Shown here piece by piece: positions 26,400 through 33,627 of a stretch of DNA of 64,000 nucleotides (position 1 is the first letter of the stretch; every line of letters starts with the position of its first letter). Where the stretch lies: contig NZ_AULX01000018.1 in assembly GCF_000422505.1 (NCBI RefSeq), positions 124,001-188,000 of the forward strand. Reading direction: 5' to 3'. The notes under the pieces are model-generated. The model did not search any database. It saw nothing but the letters and a program-made list of their open reading frames with translations, and was not told where the DNA came from. This stretch comes from Paenibacillus pinihumi DSM 23905 = JCM 16419. GTDB taxonomy: Bacteria; Bacillota; Bacilli; Paenibacillales; Paenibacillaceae. The position numbers and the translations under genes were made by a program.

Positions 26400-27110
26400 G
26401 TGAACTATCACGATTTGTTGGCCCGTCTGGGGGAGGGCAGCGCGCATCCCGGCGGTTTTTTGTCTACCAAACGGCTGCTGGAGCAGCAACAGCTTCCGCA
26501 GGGCAGCCGCGTTCTGGAAATCGGCTGCGGCACTGGGAGGACGTCCTGTTATCTGGCCCGCTCCGGCTGTGAAGTTACTGCTGTAGACAGCAATAAAGCC
26601 ATGATTGAGCAGGCTTCCAAACGGATTGCCAGAGAAGAGGCTGAGGTCAGACTGCTCCATGCAGACGCCTGCAACCTGCCGTTTGAGGATGATACGTTTG
26701 ATCTGGTCTTTATTGAATCGGTCACGGTCTTTACCGAGGCCGCGGTGGCTTTGAAGGAATACCGGCGGGTACTGAGGCCTGGCGGAAAGCTGCTTGATCG
26801 CGAAATGATTCTTACGGGTGCGGATAGCACATTGCTGCGGGGCAGTCTCAAAGCGCTTTATGGCATGAAAACATTGGCCCGTGAGGAGGGGTGGCTCCAG
26901 ATGTTGGAGCAAGCTGGCTTCCAAAATGCTGCGGCGCTTGATGTAAAAGCGGAAATTCTGGTCACGCTGGATGATGTGGATATGTACCGGGAGGTCGATC
27001 CAACTGTCTTCTTTGACGATCAGGCGTTTTATCTGGGGCAGATGAATGCAAGAATACTGGAGCGGTACGGGAAAAAGCTGGGCTCTGCAGTATTCACCGG
27101 AACCTCCTGA
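26400..27110 (+). CDS. SAM-dependent methyltransferase, class I
   Basis: A 236-residue Rossmann-fold methyltransferase. Motif I is VLEIGCGTGRTSCYLA near residue 38, the acidic residue that binds the ribose is in VTAVDSNKAM, and LLHADACNLPFEDDTFDLV is the following motif of the UbiE/BioC-like group. The substrate is unknown. The start is a GTG with GAGGAGGCGG 6 bp upstream. It is monocistronic, with a perfect hairpin downstream. The last 60 residues are less typical and may bind the acceptor. Confidence 0.9.
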   Translation: MNYHDLLARLGEGSAHPGGFLSTKRLLEQQQLPQGSRVLEIGCGTGRTSCYLARSGCEVTAVDSNKAMIEQASKRIAREEAEVRLLHADACNLPFEDDTFDLVFIESVTVFTEAAVALKEYRRVLRPGGKLLDREMILTGADSTLLRGSLKALYGMKTLAREEGWLQMLEQAGFQNAAALDVKAEILVTLDDVDMYREVDPTVFFDDQAFYLGQMNARILERYGKKLGSAVFTGTS

Positions 27111-27145
27111 AGGACCCGGACTGCATGTGGGGTGCGCACGACAAG

Positions 27146-27174
27146 ACAGCCGGCAGATTCAATCTGCCGGCTGT
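27146..27174. terminator. Perfect 13-bp hairpin between convergent genes
   Basis: ACAGCCGGCAGAT, loop TCA, then the exact complement. It separates the methyltransferase gene from the convergent secreted-protein gene. The T-tract is weak on either side, but the stem is very stable. Confidence 0.8.
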
Positions 27175-27197
27175 TCGTCCCTTGCTGCTTATGCAAT

Positions 27198-27623
27198 TCA
27201 GTTGTTACGTTCCCCGTCAGCTTGTCCGTAGACGCTTCTTGTAAGTATATCCTTCATTTCGCCAGCCTGTGCTTCGTACTCGCGGAAGGAAATTTGCCCT
27301 TGCAGCAGCCGGTCATTAAGCAGCTCCATCATCTCACCCAATTGGAGCTGGATAAGTTCATCAGCATTTTTATTATTATTGCGGGCGATTTCAGCCAATG
27401 TGAGCCCGTTCTGCAGGGATGTATACACCTCATCGTTAGATCCTGCGCCAAGCGCACTCAGAAAATCATCCTCGCTGGACAGTCTGGCATCTGAGTCGGA
27501 GCTGTCCGTCTGGTTCAGAATATCAGTTGCGGCTCCGGCACGTGAGACGTTGTTGCCAGTCAAGCTGCCAATTGTCAGGGCAAAGGCAAGGGTCCCAATC
27601 ATCACAATTCGTTTCGGATTCAT
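27198..27623 (-). CDS. Small secreted helical protein, function unknown
   Basis: A 141-residue precursor with signal peptide (MNPKRIVMIGTLAFALTIGSL, cleavage near RAGA). The mature part is acidic, Ser/Asp-rich at first, then has a helical segment NGLTLAEIARNNNKNADELI that resembles the repeated DNA-binding-like or cell-wall segments common in Paenibacillus exported proteins, and ends with ISFREYEAQAGEMKDILTR. The start was chosen for its GGAGGAC site 5 bp upstream; a longer frame from 27704 has none. No enzyme motif. Likely a secreted or wall-associated helical protein. Confidence 0.8.
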   Translation of the reverse strand: MNPKRIVMIGTLAFALTIGSLTGNNVSRAGAATDILNQTDSSDSDARLSSEDDFLSALGAGSNDEVYTSLQNGLTLAEIARNNNKNADELIQLQLGEMMELLNDRLLQGQISFREYEAQAGEMKDILTRSVYGQADGERNN

Positions 27624-27730
27624 TATAAGTCCTCCGTATTTCAATTCAATATATTTATCAAGGTCGGCATTTGCGCATTGGGTACTGAAATAAAAATAAC
27701 ACATGAACCTTAAATAAACGTTAATCTTTT

Positions 27731-27841
27731 TTAAAATAATGGCTCAAAACCGAAATCAGTGGTTGACACGGTACGCTGAAGCAACGCTGCGAGAAACTCC
27801 GATCGCTGTCGTTCCCAGATTTCCTGTATTCCTCTGTAGGT
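27731..27841 (-). other. Possible 3' remnant of an unidentified gene next to the SLH gene
   Basis: On the minus strand this stretch reads as an open, protein-like C-terminus (YRGIQEIWERQRSEFLAALL, then 15 residues ending in FEPLF) closed by TAA. It abuts the point where the SLH reading frame on the other strand loses its start. It may be the tail left by an inserted or recombined gene. I do not recognise the family, and chance open reading is possible. Confidence 0.35.
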
Positions 27842-27865
27842 GGTCCAATTGCTGCCGTACTCGCT

Positions 27866-28495
27866 TTGACCATTACAGGACAAGCTTTTGCCGCAACAGG
27901 AACGGCATTTACTGATCTTGCCAATACAGCAGCTAAAGATAAAATTACTTCTTTGCAACAGAGCGGCCTTGTAAAAGGAGTTAGCAGTGATCGATTCAAC
28001 CCGGATGCTACATTGACCGCAGCAGAGGGAACTCAACTGATTGTGAATGCTCTTCATTTGAATCTGGATCTTATTAATTTCGTAAAAGAGCCGCATGCAA
28101 CAGACTATTTCAAGAGTGCGGATAATAATGCATGGTATGCACAGGCGTTGATTATTGCTGCCGTTAACGATATCGGCCTGCCAAATGATCTTGACCCAAA
28201 CAAAATTTGGACGAAAGAAGAGTTCACGCATCAGCTGATTCTGGCAATTGAGAAGCACAGCAATTTGCCAATGATCAAAATCAAGCCAATGGAATTCGCT
28301 GACCAGGCTGATCTGAGCATCGCATATGACGGAAATATTCAGCGTGCGCTTGTGCTTGGCATTGCCACACTGGATAAGGATGAGAAGTTTAATCCGCAGA
28401 AAAAAATCACCCGTGCGGAAGCTGCGGAACTGATCTACAATGCGGTGGAGTATATTAAAGCGCACCCGGGCGAGGGACAGCCGAAAGAATCCTAG
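27866..28495 (+). CDS. S-layer homology (SLH) domain protein with damaged 5' end
   Basis: Two SLH-like repeats are readable: FTDLANTAAKDKITSLQQSG with the FNPDATLTAAE motif near the N-terminus, and ALVLGIATLDKDEKFNPQKK with ITRAEAAELI near the C-terminus. SLH domains tether proteins to pyruvylated wall polymers. Signal-peptide-like sequence (GGPIAAVLAL, TITGQAFAA) continues upstream of 27866 in frame to a TGA at 27764, but no ATG, GTG or TTG occurs there. The only start, TTG 27866, would cut off most of the signal peptide and has no ribosome site. The gene is therefore probably 5'-truncated or frameshifted and may be a pseudogene. Confidence 0.6.
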   Translation: MTITGQAFAATGTAFTDLANTAAKDKITSLQQSGLVKGVSSDRFNPDATLTAAEGTQLIVNALHLNLDLINFVKEPHATDYFKSADNNAWYAQALIIAAVNDIGLPNDLDPNKIWTKEEFTHQLILAIEKHSNLPMIKIKPMEFADQADLSIAYDGNIQRALVLGIATLDKDEKFNPQKKITRAEAAELIYNAVEYIKAHPGEGQPKES

Positions 28496-28541
28496 GCCAT
28501 TAATGTTGTAAATGGTTTATCATATAAATCAACCGGAATAG

Positions 28542-28577
28542 CGGATGGATGAGATTGCTCATCCTCCGTTTTTTTGT
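28542..28577 (+). terminator. Terminator after the SLH gene
   Basis: CGGA-GGATGAG pairs with CTCATCC-TCCG around ATTG, followed by seven T residues. Confidence 0.85.
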
Positions 28578-28608
28578 ATAAGGATGCTTTTACCGCCGGG
28601 AAATGTAT

Positions 28609-28637
28609 TTTTGAAAAAAACAGGATCATGCTATAAT
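28609..28637 (+). promoter_or_regulatory. Candidate promoter of the AraC-type gene
   Basis: A perfect -10 TATAAT (28632-28637) has a weak -35 TTTTGA 17 bp upstream (28609-28614); a better TTGAAA at 28611 would give 15-bp spacing. The start site would be near 28644, about 155 bp before the gene. Apart from this and the terminator I see nothing in 28496-28798. Confidence 0.45.
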
Positions 28638-28798
28638 TTTACATTATGTTTAAATTTTCATGTCCGCCGCTTCCGGGGCTTCGCACAAGAAGCTTGTCTC
28701 CTTGGGGCTGGCCGGACGCTGGTGTGACTGTGCAGTTATAATTAATAAATTCGTAGTTGAACTGCCAAGGTTTGTTCATGAGAACATGGAGGCGAGTT

Positions 28799-29650
28799 AT
28801 GGCGTTCTTTCAATATAATCCGGCGCAGCCCAGCCAGGAGAACCCGGAATTGCATTTGTTGTTTTGGGGAAAAGAGGCCTGTGCTCCCGGTCATGCAGTC
28901 GGCCCTGGTATACGGGATGTCTATAAGGTGCATTTTATTCATCAGGGGAAGGGGACTGTGCGTATCGGGGATAACGTATGCCAGCTCGGCCCGGGGCAGG
29001 CGTTCCTGATTTATCCGCAGATTGTAACGTACTATGAGGCCGACCCCAGCAATCCGTGGACCTATTCCTGGATCGGATTCGATGGCACGGAGATCCCGCA
29101 ATTGCTGGCACGAACCAGGCTGTTGCCGGAGCAGCCGGTCTTCCCGATGGATCTGCAGATTATGCCCTCGCTAGTGGAGCATATGACAGAATCACTCAGC
29201 CATGCAGGGTCGCTTGATCTGAGGCTGTCTGTTTTACTGCAGCAATTTTGGGCGGCATTGATTGACGAGTTCCCGGTATCACCGGATAAAGCCCGGACGG
29301 ATTTCAAGAAGCAGGACGGCTATATTCATCAAGGACTGGAGTTTCTGCATGCCCATTACAGCGAGCAAGTATCGATTAGCCAGCTTGCGGCTTATATGGG
29401 GCTTGACCGCAAATACTTGTCCGTCATCTTCAAGGAAGCAGTCGGAATGCCCCCTCAGCAATATCTGCTCCATTACCGTATGGAACGGGCCTGCAAGCTG
29501 TTGCGCAGCAGCAGCTTTTCAATTGGCGAGGTCGCCGGTTCGGTAGGCTACAGGGATGCACTGCTATTCTCCCGAATGTTCAAGAAAGTTGTCGGCCTCT
29601 CACCCAGGCAGTACCGGGAGCAAGCGCAGGAAGAAGACATTAATCCATAA
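28799..29650 (+). CDS. AraC-family transcriptional regulator
   Basis: A 283-residue regulator with an N-terminal cupin-like sensing domain (VHFIHQGKGTVRIGD, PGQAFLIYPQIVTYYEAD) and a C-terminal double helix-turn-helix (VSISQLAAYMGLDRKYLSVI, then the recognition part GYRDALLFSRMFKKVVG and LSPRQYR). The start is the ATG before AFFQYNP, with GGAGGCGAG upstream. In Paenibacillus such regulators usually control sugar use. The next gene downstream is an aldo-keto reductase 158 bp away, but no operator or partner was identified. Confidence 0.93.
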   Translation: MAFFQYNPAQPSQENPELHLLFWGKEACAPGHAVGPGIRDVYKVHFIHQGKGTVRIGDNVCQLGPGQAFLIYPQIVTYYEADPSNPWTYSWIGFDGTEIPQLLARTRLLPEQPVFPMDLQIMPSLVEHMTESLSHAGSLDLRLSVLLQQFWAALIDEFPVSPDKARTDFKKQDGYIHQGLEFLHAHYSEQVSISQLAAYMGLDRKYLSVIFKEAVGMPPQQYLLHYRMERACKLLRSSSFSIGEVAGSVGYRDALLFSRMFKKVVGLSPRQYREQAQEEDINP

Positions 29651-29808
29651 AGAACTTCCTTGCTGCTATAGGCATGTCCGCTACTTTTAAGATAAGGTAG
29701 TGAAAGGGGCCAGAGCGCCAGGGACTGTCATGATTGCCATGATATCAGCCCTGACGGCTGGCGGCCGGAAATTTAATGATCCGCTTTACGGAAGGGAGAT
29801 TGAATGGA

Positions 29809-30801
29809 ATGACGTATCAAGCGCAGGATAATCGTTATGACACCATGATATATAATCGCAGCGGCCGAAGCGGCCTGAAGCTGCCCGCCATTTCACTCGG
29901 GCTTTGGCATAATTTCGGAGGAATCGATGTATACGAGAATGCTAAAGCCATGGTCCGCAGTGCATTTGATCTGGGGATTACTCATTTTGATATCGCCAAT
30001 AACTACGGGCCGCCTGCCGGGTCTGCTGAGGAAACCTTCGGCCGCCTGCTGAAGGAAGAGTTGTCCGCCTACCGCGATGAAATGATTATTTCAACCAAGG
30101 CAGGCTACTATATGTGGCCGGGGCCTTACGGTGAGTGGGGCTCCAAGAAAAACCTGGTAGCAAGCCTTGATCAGAGTCTGAAGCGGTTGCAGCTCGATTA
30201 TGTCGACATTTACTACCATCACCGCCCGGACCCGGATACACCGCTTGAAGAGACGATGGGGGCGCTCGATTTGATCGTTCGCCAAGGAAAGGCACTCTAT
30301 GTCGGCCTGTCCAATTACAGCCCTGAGGATACCCGCCGTGCATCAGCGATTTTGCGCCAGCTCGGTACGCCTTGCCTGATCCACCAGCCTAGCTACTCCA
30401 TGCTGAACCGCCATGTGGAGCAGGGGCTGCTGGATGTCCTGGAGGAAGAAGGCATCGGCTCCATCGTGTTCTCACCGCTGCAGAAAGGCATTCTGACAGA
30501 CCGCTACTTGAACGGAATTACTCCAGATTCCCGTGCTGCAGGTCCGAGTGTATTTCTGCGCCCGGAGGAATTGACTGAGCAGACTATGGATAAAGTCCGC
30601 CGTCTGAACGATCTGGCTGCCGGGCGCGGACAGAAGCTGTCCCAAATGGCGCTGTGCTGGGTATTGCGCGGAGGCCGTGTAACCTCGGCGCTGATCGGCG
30701 CAAGCCGTGTCAGCCAGATTGAGGACGCCGTGGGCGCGCTGGATAATCTGCATTTTACAGATGAAGAATTAAAGCTGATTGAGGATATTCTGGCCTCTTA
30801 A
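29809..30801 (+). CDS. Aldo/keto reductase, YghZ (GAP reductase) type
   Basis: NADPH-dependent reductase of 330 residues with a TIM barrel. The catalytic tetrad is visible: D in THFDIANNYGP, tyrosine in the same motif, lysine in IISTKAGYYMWPGPYG and histidine in YYHHRPDP. The long GYYMWPGPYGEWGSKKNL segment is typical of the YghZ/L-glyceraldehyde 3-phosphate reductase subfamily. Start chosen at the ATG before TYQAQDN with GAAGGGAG 10 bp upstream. It detoxifies aldehydes such as methylglyoxal or L-GAP by family. Confidence 0.92.
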   Translation: MTYQAQDNRYDTMIYNRSGRSGLKLPAISLGLWHNFGGIDVYENAKAMVRSAFDLGITHFDIANNYGPPAGSAEETFGRLLKEELSAYRDEMIISTKAGYYMWPGPYGEWGSKKNLVASLDQSLKRLQLDYVDIYYHHRPDPDTPLEETMGALDLIVRQGKALYVGLSNYSPEDTRRASAILRQLGTPCLIHQPSYSMLNRHVEQGLLDVLEEEGIGSIVFSPLQKGILTDRYLNGITPDSRAAGPSVFLRPEELTEQTMDKVRRLNDLAAGRGQKLSQMALCWVLRGGRVTSALIGASRVSQIEDAVGALDNLHFTDEELKLIEDILAS

Positions 30802-30885
30802 TGGGGATTAAAGCAATAGAAATACGGAGCTGTCTCGATAGCCGTGGCAAATCATGTCTGGTTTAAATGGCTGCTCTGAAATGAG

Positions 30886-30927
30886 AAAACGGGGCGAAGC
30901 AGGGGTTATCCTGCTTCGTCCCGTTTT
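30886..30927 (+). terminator. Long-stem terminator after the aldo/keto reductase
   Basis: AAAACGGGGCGAAGCAGG pairs with CCTGCTTCGTCCCGTTTT (one mismatch). It lies about 85 bp past the stop, in a 256-bp gap otherwise empty of genes. Confidence 0.8.
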
Positions 30928-31057
30928 GGTTTATGCATGAATTCGCCATCGCCGGTGTGATTATAGTGTTGCCTTTTTGAGACAATACCCGTTGGCATTG
31001 AAACAAAGCGCAAAACATGGTATTCTGGCGTAACCGAATCAGACTGTCAGACTGTAA

Positions 31058-31837
31058 TTAAGCTTCCAGCAATCCGGCGTGAATGAGGCCCTTGCGGATA
31101 CCTTGCTCATCTACGGAGCTTGTCACAAAATCTGCATGTGCCAGCAGTTCGGGATGCGAGTTGCCCATTGCGATGCCGAGTCCTACATAATCGAGCATCT
31201 CTTTGTCGTTGAGCCCGTCTCCGAAAGCGACTGCTTCTTCCGGCTTGATTCCAAGCGACTCCAGCAAAAATTGGATACCCAGAGCCTTGGAGCCGTCAGT
31301 CGGCAGCACGTCCATCGCGTTTGGATGCCAGCGTACAAAGCGCAGCTCCGGGATGGATTCGATATAGTGATGCTCATCCGCTTCCCCGCAATGCAGGAAC
31401 ACCTGAAATACCTCGGAGTTTTCCCAGAATTCAGGGTCATAGTGCGGACGGTCTACCTTCAGTGAATCAACAGAGGAGATCATGAACGGATGATCCTCCG
31501 TATTGGAATAATAAAATGCCTCCCCTTCAAAGACGAGGGAGTGATTATTGCTGGCGGCATGCCGGACAAGCTGTTCCATGCTGGTTCTCGGGATTGCCCG
31601 TTTGAATACCGGCTTGCCCTGGAACACGACATAGGCGCCGTTCAGACTGACATAAGAGTCGATACCAAGTTTCTCGGCAATTGGCGTGAAAAAATACGGC
31701 GCACGGCCGGTGGAAATGACAGCTTCAATGCCGCGGGCTTTTAGCTCATGTATGGCATCAATGGTATCCTGGGGAATTTGCTTCTCCTCATTAACCAGCG
31801 TACCGTCAATATCAAAAAATGCAATCTTGTAGGCCAT
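31058..31837 (-). CDS. Cof-type HAD phosphatase
   Basis: A 259-residue haloacid-dehalogenase-like hydrolase that dephosphorylates small sugar phosphates or cofactors. Motif I is FFDIDGTLVN with the nucleophile aspartate at position 9, motif II is ISTGR, motif III lysine is in DGSKALGIQ and motif IV is AFGDGLNDKEML. The large cap between motifs II and III makes it the Cof / YkrA type. RBS AAAGGAGTG lies somewhat far (about 13 bp) from the ATG. Monocistronic, divergent from the acetyltransferase gene. Confidence 0.93.
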   Translation of the reverse strand: MAYKIAFFDIDGTLVNEEKQIPQDTIDAIHELKARGIEAVISTGRAPYFFTPIAEKLGIDSYVSLNGAYVVFQGKPVFKRAIPRTSMEQLVRHAASNNHSLVFEGEAFYYSNTEDHPFMISSVDSLKVDRPHYDPEFWENSEVFQVFLHCGEADEHHYIESIPELRFVRWHPNAMDVLPTDGSKALGIQFLLESLGIKPEEAVAFGDGLNDKEMLDYVGLGIAMGNSHPELLAHADFVTSSVDEQGIRKGLIHAGLLEA

Positions 31838-31931
31838 CTAGTTGTTCCCACTCCTTTAAGCGAATAGCGGTAAGGTTGCTAGTAGTATAATAGCGGAATT
31901 CAAAATGTGCAAGCAAAGAGGAGGCGAAATG

Positions 31932-32507
31932 ATGATTCGTCCAGCGGAAATAAAAGACAGCAGGGAAATTGCAGGGTTAATCTATGAAATATGGGAAGGG
32001 ATGGACTTGTTCATTCTGAAGCTTTACAGCCGGGAGGCCATCCAAGAGGGATTGATTCAGGCGGTGGCAGATCAGGATAATAAATTCAGCCATCAGAACA
32101 TTCTGGTCGAGGAGCAGGATGGCCGGGTAGCCGGGATGATTGCCATCTATGATGGAGCCAGGGAATTCGTGCTGCATGACCGTCTGATTGCGATATTGCG
32201 GCAGTGTTTTCTGCGGGAGCCGTTTGAAGCGGACCAGGAAGCGGATATCGGAGAGCTGTATATAGACGCAGTATGTGTAGACAAGAGTTACCGGGGGCAG
32301 GGGCTGGGAACAAAGCTGCTCCAGGCAGCAGAGTCATATGGGGCAGAGAAGGGTTTTGCGGTCATTTCACTGAATGTGGAGCAGGACAATACGGGCGCAC
32401 GCAGGCTGTATGAAGCACTGGGATACCAGGAAGTAAAGCAGATTATGATCGCGGGCCATCATTACGCCCACATGGTTAAGCCATCTGGCAAAGCAGCCGG
32501 CGCATAA
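31932..32507 (+). CDS. GNAT-family N-acetyltransferase
   Basis: Transfers an acetyl group from acetyl-CoA to an amine, substrate unknown. The 191-residue protein has the GNAT fold: an N-terminal IRPAEIKDSREIAGLIYEIW, the beta4 strand IDAVCVDKSYRGQGLGTKLL with the Q/RxxGxG/A acetyl-CoA motif, and VEQDNTGARRLYEALGYQEV near the end. AGAGGAGG is 4 bp before ATG 31929 and 7 bp before ATG 31932, so I use the latter. Preceded by a TATAAT at 31886-31891 without a clear -35. Its stop lies within the terminator stem. Confidence 0.9.
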   Translation: MIRPAEIKDSREIAGLIYEIWEGMDLFILKLYSREAIQEGLIQAVADQDNKFSHQNILVEEQDGRVAGMIAIYDGAREFVLHDRLIAILRQCFLREPFEADQEADIGELYIDAVCVDKSYRGQGLGTKLLQAAESYGAEKGFAVISLNVEQDNTGARRLYEALGYQEVKQIMIAGHHYAHMVKPSGKAAGA

Positions 32508-32522
32508 TACGCCGGCTGCTTT
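32490..32522. terminator. Bidirectional terminator overlapping the GNAT 3' end
   Basis: AAAGCAGCCGGCG pairs exactly with CGCCGGCTGCTTT around CATAATA. The stop codon TAA of the acetyltransferase is inside the loop. It serves the convergent aldo-keto reductase too. Confidence 0.85.
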
Positions 32523-32537
32523 CACCGCTAATGGACA

Positions 32538-33509
32538 TTAAGGCAGCTCGGTGCCTCTGGAGCTGACGTACAGGCTGTACCATTCCTCGCGGCTGAGGGT
32601 AATCCGGGCCGCTTCTGCACAGGCGCGGATACGCTCCGGATTGACTGTGCCGATAACCGGCTGGATTTTTGCCGGATGGCGCATCAGCCAGGCCAGCACG
32701 ATTGCCTCTGCTGTTGTCTCCTTTTGCTTGGCCAGCTCGCCGACAAGGCGGGCGGTCTTCTCGGTAGCCGGGCTTGGATCTTTAGGCAGGCGGCCGGAGA
32801 AAATTCCTTGTGCCAGCGGGCCCCAGGATTGAAGCTGGATACCTTCCAACTGGCAGTACTCCAGCGTGCCGTCAGGGAAAATATTCGCTTTTGCAGCCTC
32901 CTGATTGACATGGACACCATGATCCAGCCATCCGGTCTTATCCAGACTCATCTCCAGCTGATTGGCAATAATCGGTACATCGGAGCCGCTCTTCAACAGG
33001 CGGATCTGGCCTTCGTTCATATTGGATACGCCAAAATGACGCACTTTGCCTTCAGCCTTCAGCTTGCTGAATGCTTCTCCGACCTCTTCAGCCTCCATGA
33101 GCGGGTCCGGACGATGCAGAAGAAGGATATCCAAATATTCAACACCCAGTCGCTGCAAGATTCCGTCCACACTATCCAGGATATGCTCTTTTGAAAAATC
33201 AAAGCGCTTCGGCGCACCGTTATCTTCAAAGCGGATGCCGCATTTGGATTGGATAATCATTTGCTCCCGCAGGCCGGGACGTTCGGCAAGCACTTGTCCG
33301 AATACCTGCTCCGCCTTGCCAAGTGTATAGATATTGGCGTGGTCAAACATGGTGATGCCGCTGGACAAAGCCGCATCTACCGCCTCGTGTGCCTGTTTCA
33401 AATGGTCTGCAGTTAAAGGACTGTTATCCCAGCCGCCTCCAAGGCCCATGCATCCAAGCACAAGCTGGCTTGCGTTAAGTCCGTATTGGTTTAAAGGAAG
33501 GGTTTTCAA
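32538..33509 (-). CDS. Aldo/keto reductase, YdhF-type oxidoreductase
   Basis: NADPH-dependent reductase of 323 residues. The N-terminal QLVLGCMGLGGGWD and MFDHANIYTLGKAEQVFG carry the catalytic aspartate and tyrosine, QSKCGIRF the lysine and LLLHRPDPLM the histidine. Residues near LAQGIFSGRLPKDPS bind NADP. It belongs to the YdhF-like subfamily rather than the YghZ type found at 29.8 kb. The start is TTG, with GAGGAGC upstream and no better ATG. The natural substrate is unknown. Confidence 0.92.
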   Translation of the reverse strand: MKTLPLNQYGLNASQLVLGCMGLGGGWDNSPLTADHLKQAHEAVDAALSSGITMFDHANIYTLGKAEQVFGQVLAERPGLREQMIIQSKCGIRFEDNGAPKRFDFSKEHILDSVDGILQRLGVEYLDILLLHRPDPLMEAEEVGEAFSKLKAEGKVRHFGVSNMNEGQIRLLKSGSDVPIIANQLEMSLDKTGWLDHGVHVNQEAAKANIFPDGTLEYCQLEGIQLQSWGPLAQGIFSGRLPKDPSPATEKTARLVGELAKQKETTAEAIVLAWLMRHPAKIQPVIGTVNPERIRACAEAARITLSREEWYSLYVSSRGTELP

Positions 33510-33627
33510 AATTGTTCAGCTCCTCATCCGAAAAATGGAATGATGCACATACCCTTCTATTATACAAGCTTTTGCACCCTTTTCGAAAGGGAATCAAAAC
33601 GATTTCAAATTAAGGAGGTATGAACCA

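Noticed and set aside
27731-28465. A 244-codon minus-strand frame across the SLH gene
   Set aside because: Most of it is antisense to SLH repeats. Only the last 36 codons, outside the SLH frame, look protein-like and are listed separately.
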